Shown piece after piece: positions 58,612-64,000 of a DNA stretch of 64,000 bases (positions within the stretch are counted from its first letter, which is position 1; every line of letters begins with the position of its first letter). The notes beneath the pieces are model-generated. The model was given only the letters and a program-made list of their open reading frames with translations. It was not told the origin of the DNA and did not search any database. The stretch comes from Morchella semilibera (taxonomy: Eukaryota; Ascomycota; Pezizomycetes; Pezizales; Morchellaceae). Position numbers and translations under genes: made by a program. Where the stretch lies: assembly GCA_009192285.1 (NCBI GenBank), contig CM018604.1, positions 4,559,746 through 4,623,745 on the forward strand. The letters are read 5' to 3'.

Positions 58612-58800
58612 CAACAAAAGACTTACGCCCCCTCCCGGGGCGGCTTTCCTAGATTTTACAGGGGGTTAGTGGGGGGGGTCGAACCCGAGCGGTGTCGATC
58701 AGAGTGTGAGCTCTATACCGCTCGGGAAAGCCCCCGGTGATAGCAGCTGCCGTTTTCACGCTTTTGGATGCGACATGAAATGACGCTAGCTTGGCGATGC
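58612..58800 (-). repeat. HP-SINE copy 20
   Basis: C-G stem type with GAGCTC loop, flanked by T-A type copies in neighbouring units, which points to exchange between units. Confidence 0.9.
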
Positions 58801-58924
58801 TGCCCCCTCCCTTCCACGCAGGCGGGAACCCACCCCCGTCGCTACAATGTTAGTACTTACTTAATCTCTAGACTGCCCAAGCGGGACATTCATAATTAGA
58901 AATAACTGCAGTACTCATACCACT

Positions 58925-59850
58925 CATTTATGCATGGCGGGGTCGGTCGTGGGATGTTTTGGGTGAGCGGATCACGATATATCACTCGCACAATCAACCC
59001 GTGCGCGTGCGTGCACCACACCAACTCCCCGGCCACGGCAACACTGCACTACATGTATTCCCCCTCCACACCTTCATCTTTACGCCTTCATCTTTATGTC
59101 TTCATCTCTAAGCCTTCATCTCGGCAGCCTCTTTATCTCGGCAGTCTCTTCATCTCTACAGCTTTATTTCTATGCCCTCATCGATCTACGCCTTCATCTA
59201 CGCCCCTACCCCCGCTGCAATTGAACACCCTACTATCGCCCAGACATGAGCTAATCGGTGAAACAGGCGGCGAATCCAGCAGCGAATCCAACAAATCCAG
59301 CGAAGTCGAGCACCTCTTAGTAATCGAGCAACACCTCTACACCTTCATATATCTACGCCCCCCTTTTTCAAACATGACCTAATTGGTGAGGTAGGCAGCG
59401 GGTCCATCACCCATATACCGTATCTATCAAATCCAGCACCCAATCCAGCATATCCAGCACCAATCCAGCGAGTCCAGCACCCAACCCAGCGAATCCAACA
59501 TTCAATCCAGCGAATCCAGCACCAAGCCCAGAGGATCCAAAATCCAGCGAATTCAGCACCCAATCCAACGAATCCAGCACCTAATCCAGCGAATCCAGCA
59601 CCCGATCCAGCGAATCTATCAAATCCAGCTCCAGACCAAGCAGCGAATCAAGCAGGCACGGCAGGCAGGTAAGCAGGTAGGCATGGCAGGCAGGTAAGCA
59701 GGTAGGAAAGGCTGCTAGTAGAGGGTAAATGTAAATACATACTAAATAGAGAAATAATCAAGGCTTTTATTTGTGAAATTCACCTATGCCAGAAGGAGCG
59801 TGAATACTGGCCTACCTGCGCGCCCAGGTTTTTCACCGAATAGGATAACC
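58925..59850 (+). repeat. Array module A6, truncated
   Basis: Contains the GATCACGATATATCACTCGC block, the minisatellites and long GCGAATCCAGCACC repeats (59400-59640). It breaks off after ATAACCATTATATAA, joining directly to CTTCTGGGGGCGCACGGTGG of the unit end. This explains the short 1473-bp spacing. Confidence 0.75.
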
Positions 59851-60084
59851 ATTATATAATACTTCTGGGGGCGCACGGTGGAACTGGTGCATCATAAGTT
59901 GTGGCCCCAGACAAGCACCCCGCGCGGATGAAGGGCGGTTTTCAAGTCTAAAATAAATACGGGGTTCCGGGTTCAACCTCACATGCTGCAAGCGGGTAGA
60001 CGGGAAATCGGGAACATGCAAGCGGGCACAGGAAAGCACTATGTGGGCGGGCACTTAGGTGGACGGGCAGGACCAAAAAAAAAT

Positions 60085-60270
60085 CAACAAAAGACTTACG
60101 CCCCCACTCGGGGCAGCTTTCCTAGATTTTACGAGGGGTTAGTGGGGGGATTGAACCTGAGCGGTGTCGATCAGAGAGTGAACTCTATACCGCTCAGGCA
60201 ACAATCCCCGGTGAAAGCAGCCGTCATTTTTACGTTCTTGGCTACGGAATGACGCTAGCTTGGCGACGCC
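60085..60270 (-). repeat. HP-SINE copy 21
   Basis: Full copy, T-A stem type; CACTCGGGGC variant of the small GC hairpin. Confidence 0.9.
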
Positions 60271-60980
60271 GCCCCAGTACTTACATGTACCTACATGTAA
60301 GTAAGTATGTAAGTACATTTATCTCTAGACTGCCCAAGTGGGCTACTCATACATATTAGAAGTAACTGTTCTTCCCACCCATACCGCGGAGTCGTCGTGG
60401 GATGTTTGGGGTGTGCGGATCATGATATATCACTCGCACAATCCACCCGTGCGTGCCAGGGCTTTCTCCCCGCCCAACCCACTTACCAACCAACCACACC
60501 CACCCTAAACCACGGCAACACCGCACTATCTCCTCCCCGGAACACCCCTCCCATCCTCCCCCCTCCCCGCCCCAAAAAAAAAATATGTAAGAAAGAAATA
60601 GAACACTGTCACCGACTTCCAACTTGACACGCTCACTCACTGTCTCGAGCCTCACCTATACACCCACGCAGCAAGTAGCTCCCTCCCTAGTAATAAACGG
60701 AAGAAAGAAAACCAAAACAGACTTCGAGAGTCAATTTCAATTATGACCCGGCCTTCCCACCCCCCCTCCATTCGTAGCTCTTTCTGCATCTTGCGACTGT
60801 CTTATGTCTTTCGTTTTGCGTTCTGTCTTCTTTCCTTTGTTGAAGATGGCGGGGAGGAGTGGGTAGTTCTGGGGTGGTGCGATATTGTCATAGCCCAAGG
60901 GCTGGTACAGTTAATGAAGTAATAAAAAAAATCTTTCCGCATTTTTTCCATTTGATCCTTGAGATGTAAATGTACTCATA

Positions 60981-61930
60981 CATTAGCGCCAGTCCGTATA
61001 CTTATCTCTATAGGTTTCATTTTGAGCACTAATACTGCGGCATGGTTTTAAAAAACCTTAACTTCGAAAAGACCATTAATTAGACCCAAACGGGTGAAAA
61101 AGATTACGAAGGAGAAGAGTTGTCAAAAACTGTAAGAAATTTAGGGTTAGGGCTGGGGACTTGGAGATATCACGCCCTTCCTTCATCTCTACACCTCCAT
61201 CTCCACACCTCCATTTCCACACCTCCATTTCCACACCTCCATCTCCACACCTCCATCTCTACCCCCCCCCCCCACCTGCTCCCGCTTCAATCGATCATCA
61301 TCACCGTCATCATGAGGATATGGGCTAATCGGTGAATCAAGCGGCGAATCCGGCGAATCCAGCGAATCCAAAGGAGCACAGAATCATGCACTACATTGTA
61401 CCATACCGCACCGGGCCGTACAGAGCACGGAAGCTAGCACGGCACCGAGCCCCGTATCGTACAGATAACGGAATTCTGCACTATACCACTGGCATACTGC
61501 ACCGTACCGTACCGTACAGAGCACGGAATCCCCGTACCGTACCGTACAGAGAACGGAATCTTTGAGCACCGCACCGCGCCGCGCAGACCACGGAATCAAG
61601 CACCGAATCAAGCAGCGAGCCAAGTAGCGAATCAAGCAGGTACGGCAGGCAGGCAGGCAGGTGAACGGCTGCAGTAAAGACTTATAGACAAATGTACAAA
61701 TGTACATATGTATCAGTCGGGAAACAAAAATTTAACCAGTGAAGTTTACCTGTGCAGAACAAGCGCGAGTACTGGCCTACCTGCGCATCTGGGTTTTCAG
61801 CGAGTAAAATCATTGTATATAAGGCTTCCCCGAGTCGCATGATATCATATGAGATGCAAATCAACCACATATCATGTTTAACTAAACCATATATCTCAAG
61901 CTGATAATAATATATGGACTGGCGGTAAAG
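60981..61930 (+). mobile_element. Minisatellite-carrying TIR element, plus copy
   Basis: The ends CATTAGCGCCAGTCC and GGACTGGCGGTAAAG are inverted, with TA flanks. Interior: TTAGGGTTAGGGCTGGGGAC, 14-bp minisatellite (61195-61265), GCGAATCC repeats, then a unique stretch of CCGTACCGTACAGAGCACGG repeats (about 61400-61600). Confidence 0.82.
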
Positions 61931-62364
61931 TATGTACTGCACCGCCCGCATGCATATCCGTATGGGGACCATTTGACGCCCATGTAACCATCAATTGTGG
62001 TATATTTCACACGGTCGTTGAAACGCCCTGTTTGCCCTAAGCGCTACATACTTATAAACCAGCCTTAGTACATGCGATAATGCCTACATACGGTCCTGCC
62101 CGTCCACTTAGGTACCTAAGTGCTTTCCTGTGCCCGTCTGAATCTGCCCGGCCGCCTGAATGCCCACCCATTTACCTGTCTGTGCCTGTCTGCCCGCCTG
62201 CAGCATGTGAGGAACCCGGAACCCAATACTTACTTGTACCTACTTTCTAAGCCCTTCCCTCACCCGCACGGGGTGCTTGTCTGTGACCACAACTTATGGC
62301 GCCTCAGGCCCATCATACCCACGCACGTTAACCCCTCCAAATAGCAAACGCCCCCCTACCCCCA

Positions 62365-62494
62365 AGAGCGGAGCGAGAGCAAGAGCGAGAGCAAGAGCGA
62401 GAGCAAGAGCGAGAGCAAGAGCGAGAGAGAGAGCAAGAGCAAGAGCAAGAGCGAGAGAGAGAGCGAGAGAGAGAGCGAGAGCGAGAGCGGGGGG
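62365..62494. repeat. GAGCAAGAGC / GAGAGAGC microsatellite
   Basis: About 130 bp of AGAGCA/AGAGCG units. Gives spurious Arg/Ala-rich frames on both strands. Confidence 0.93.
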
Positions 62495-62553
62495 GGGTAG
62501 TGGGGGAGAGAAGCTACTTAAGTACATACCTCCCCGCGAGGCCCAAAAATCGC

Positions 62554-62740
62554 CAACAAAAGACTTACGCCCCCACCTGGGGCCGCTTTCCTAGATTTTA
62601 CGGGGGGTTAGTGGGGGGGTCGAACCCGAGCGGTGTCGATCAGAGTGTGAGCTCTATACCGCTCGGGAAAGCCCCCGGTGAAAGTAGCTGCCGTTCCTAC
62701 GTTTTTGGATGCGACTGACATGACGCTAGCTTGGCAATTC
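62554..62740 (-). repeat. HP-SINE copy 22
   Basis: Full copy, C-G stem type, the last in the window; CACCTGGGGC variant of the small GC hairpin. Confidence 0.9.
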
Positions 62741-63304
62741 TGCCGCTAGCGGCGGCCGAATAAGATGTACATGTAGTACATCTTACATATGTAGTATGTA
62801 GAATTGTACATAGCAATCCCCCCCAAACCCCCACACAGGCCAGAGAAACTGCAAACCCAGCCAGCAGCGTGAGCGGAGCACACACGCACATACATGTAGT
62901 TCACAACTGTATATACATACATGTATGCTCTACGGGCAATTAAGGAAGCAACAATGACTACATGTACTTACATACATGTATGTACACCACGCGCGAGGTG
63001 TGTACTTTGTGGGAGGGTCCGAGCCCCTCCGCCACCCGGCCAACCTCTTCTAGCTACTGCCCGCTAGATGCACTGCGATTAAACATTCTCCCTACCCATA
63101 CCGCCCTTTCATGGTGGGGTTGGTCGTGGGATGATTAGGGTATGTGGATCATGATATATCACTCGCACTATCAATCCCGCGGGTGCTTGTATAGAGGGTA
63201 AACAAACAGTACCAAGGGGTCAATATAGCATCAGAGCCTCATCGTTCACCGGCAGGAGTTCTGGGGGGGGGGGGTATGGAGTGGTATTTAATGACGTATC
63301 AAAA
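62741..63304. other. Array edge, no gene
   Basis: Contains nested TACATGTA palindromes (62764-62800 and 62955-62985) and a last TACCGCCC start with the GATCATGATATATCACTCGC block (63105-63180) but no following minisatellites. Then a G-run near 63265. Confidence 0.6.
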
Positions 63305-63940
63305 GTAAATTTACCAACGGTGGTAAACTATTTTACCACTGGTGGCCATAGTATCCCTCCGTCTACCAATATGTAATGCTAACCCATATGGAGCGGCAAA
63401 TATGTCAAATTAAAGTAATTTTACCAACGGCAGCAAATTATTTTACCACCGGTGGTAAAAATAATACTATGATTTTATACCTATAATGTTACTTTTATGG
63501 TAAAAGTATCCCTTAGGTTGTCAGTAAGTGCTGCCCCCCCAGAAAAAAGCAATAGTTGATCTCCCATACGAATTCTCACCCTCTATTATAGGAGGGGCAG
63601 CATTGACAGCTTAAGAGATAGACACCCCGGCCGAAAGAGGCTATATAATGCCAATATATGAGTCCTATTGTCCAGCACTTCACCACCGGTGGGAAACCTT
63701 ATAAGTGTTTGTAATAATGATAGCGCGCTGGTTGTCTCGAACCAGACCCAATTCGGCTTAGTGTAATTGATAGAGTTTATTAATTATCCCGGGCACGTGA
63801 CCCAGCTAGCGTCTGGTTGGAGACAAGCGCACTGGCATAAAGACTGAAATTCAGCTTTTATACTGGAACAAGAACGGAAATCCAGCGCATATACACCGGT
63901 GGTAAAATAATTCACCACCGTTGGTAAAATTACATTTACC
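63305..63940. mobile_element. TIR element with repeated TTTTACCACCGGTGGTAAA palindromes
   Basis: The left part TTTACCAACGGTGGTAAACT and the reversed right part TTTACCAACGGTGGTGAATT form long TIRs. The same motif recurs at about 63420-63465, forming additional hairpins such as TTTTACCACCGGTGGTAAAA. Outer borders are approximate; about 0.63 kb; no coding frame. Confidence 0.72.
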
Positions 63941-64000
63941 ACACCATAAACCCCCTATATTAAATTTGTATAGAAGATCTATTGTTTGATAAGGGAGATG

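Larger units (their letters stand above)
38343..62740. repeat. Compound tandem repeat array, about 24 kb
   Basis: A string of related units. A full unit reads: HP-SINE; a CGTCGCTACAATGTTAGTA...TCTCTAGACTGCCCAAG spacer; a TACCGCCC...GGGCGGTA module with minisatellites; a TTAGCGCCCAAACGGGTA segment; a CTTTCTTGCGCCCCC segment; and a GTACCTCTGCCAGTG...GACAAGCACCCCGCGCGG segment leading to the next HP-SINE. HP-SINE starts are spaced 2422, 1333, 2248, 2173, 2536, 1722, 1721, 2675, 1473 and 2469 bp apart (a 3.4-kb gap separates copies 12 and 14). Differences come mostly from MITE insertions and segment loss. No host gene is seen inside. Confidence 0.85.

Noticed and set aside
62277-62594. Arg/Ala-repeat protein
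   Set aside because: Translation of a GAGCAAGAGC microsatellite; equally open on the opposite strand.
38343-62740. CRISPR-like regular repeats
   Set aside because: Eukaryotic context, unit length over 1 kb, repeats are diverged and contain minisatellites; no cas genes.

Overview
This is a eukaryotic, filamentous-ascomycete type window. Short spliceosomal introns of about 50-180 bp, with GT...AG borders and CTGAC/CTAAC-like branch sites, interrupt a mitochondrial TIM17 gene, a DUF2235 hydrolase gene, a NACHT-ankyrin NLR, a secreted ascomycete laccase (C-terminal DSGL motif) and a two-domain glyoxalase I. The very high load of repeats and small transposons would fit a repeat-rich Pezizomycete (truffle-like) genome, but that placement is only inference.

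Layout. 1-2.3 kb: two copies of a short structured repeat (called HP-SINE here) flanking a nested stack of small terminal-inverted-repeat (TIR) elements. 2.9-11.05 kb: gene island with TIM17 (-), DUF2235 hydrolase (-) and an NLR (+); the last two are divergently transcribed. 11-20.5 kb: long gene-free stretch with one 80-bp hairpin MITE. 20.5-25.7 kb: laccase (+) and glyoxalase I (+). 25.7-30 kb: gene-free. 30-37.7 kb: dispersed HP-SINE copies split by TIR elements. 38-63 kb: a compound repeat array of about 25 kb with HP-SINE copies every 1.3-2.7 kb, minisatellite-bearing modules, degraded LINE C-termini and many MITEs. 63.3-63.9 kb: one more TIR element.

The five main genes were reconstructed by joining exons by hand; every internal junction keeps frame. 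The totals are: DUF2235 474 codons, NLR 1170, laccase 605, glyoxalase I 357, TIM17 at least 143 with an unresolved last exon. The NLR and the DUF2235 hydrolase share a 1.16-kb head-to-head promoter region and may work as a defence or incompatibility pair. Laccase and glyoxalase I are same-strand neighbours without a shared pathway.

The most unusual content is the repeat fraction. The HP-SINE occurs at least 22 times, always in the same orientation, and has a long hairpin whose stem positions change in compensating pairs between copies, a Pol III B-box-like motif and a T-run. Many small elements are bounded by TA duplications, and several can be proved by comparison with uninterrupted copies of the same repeat elsewhere in the window.
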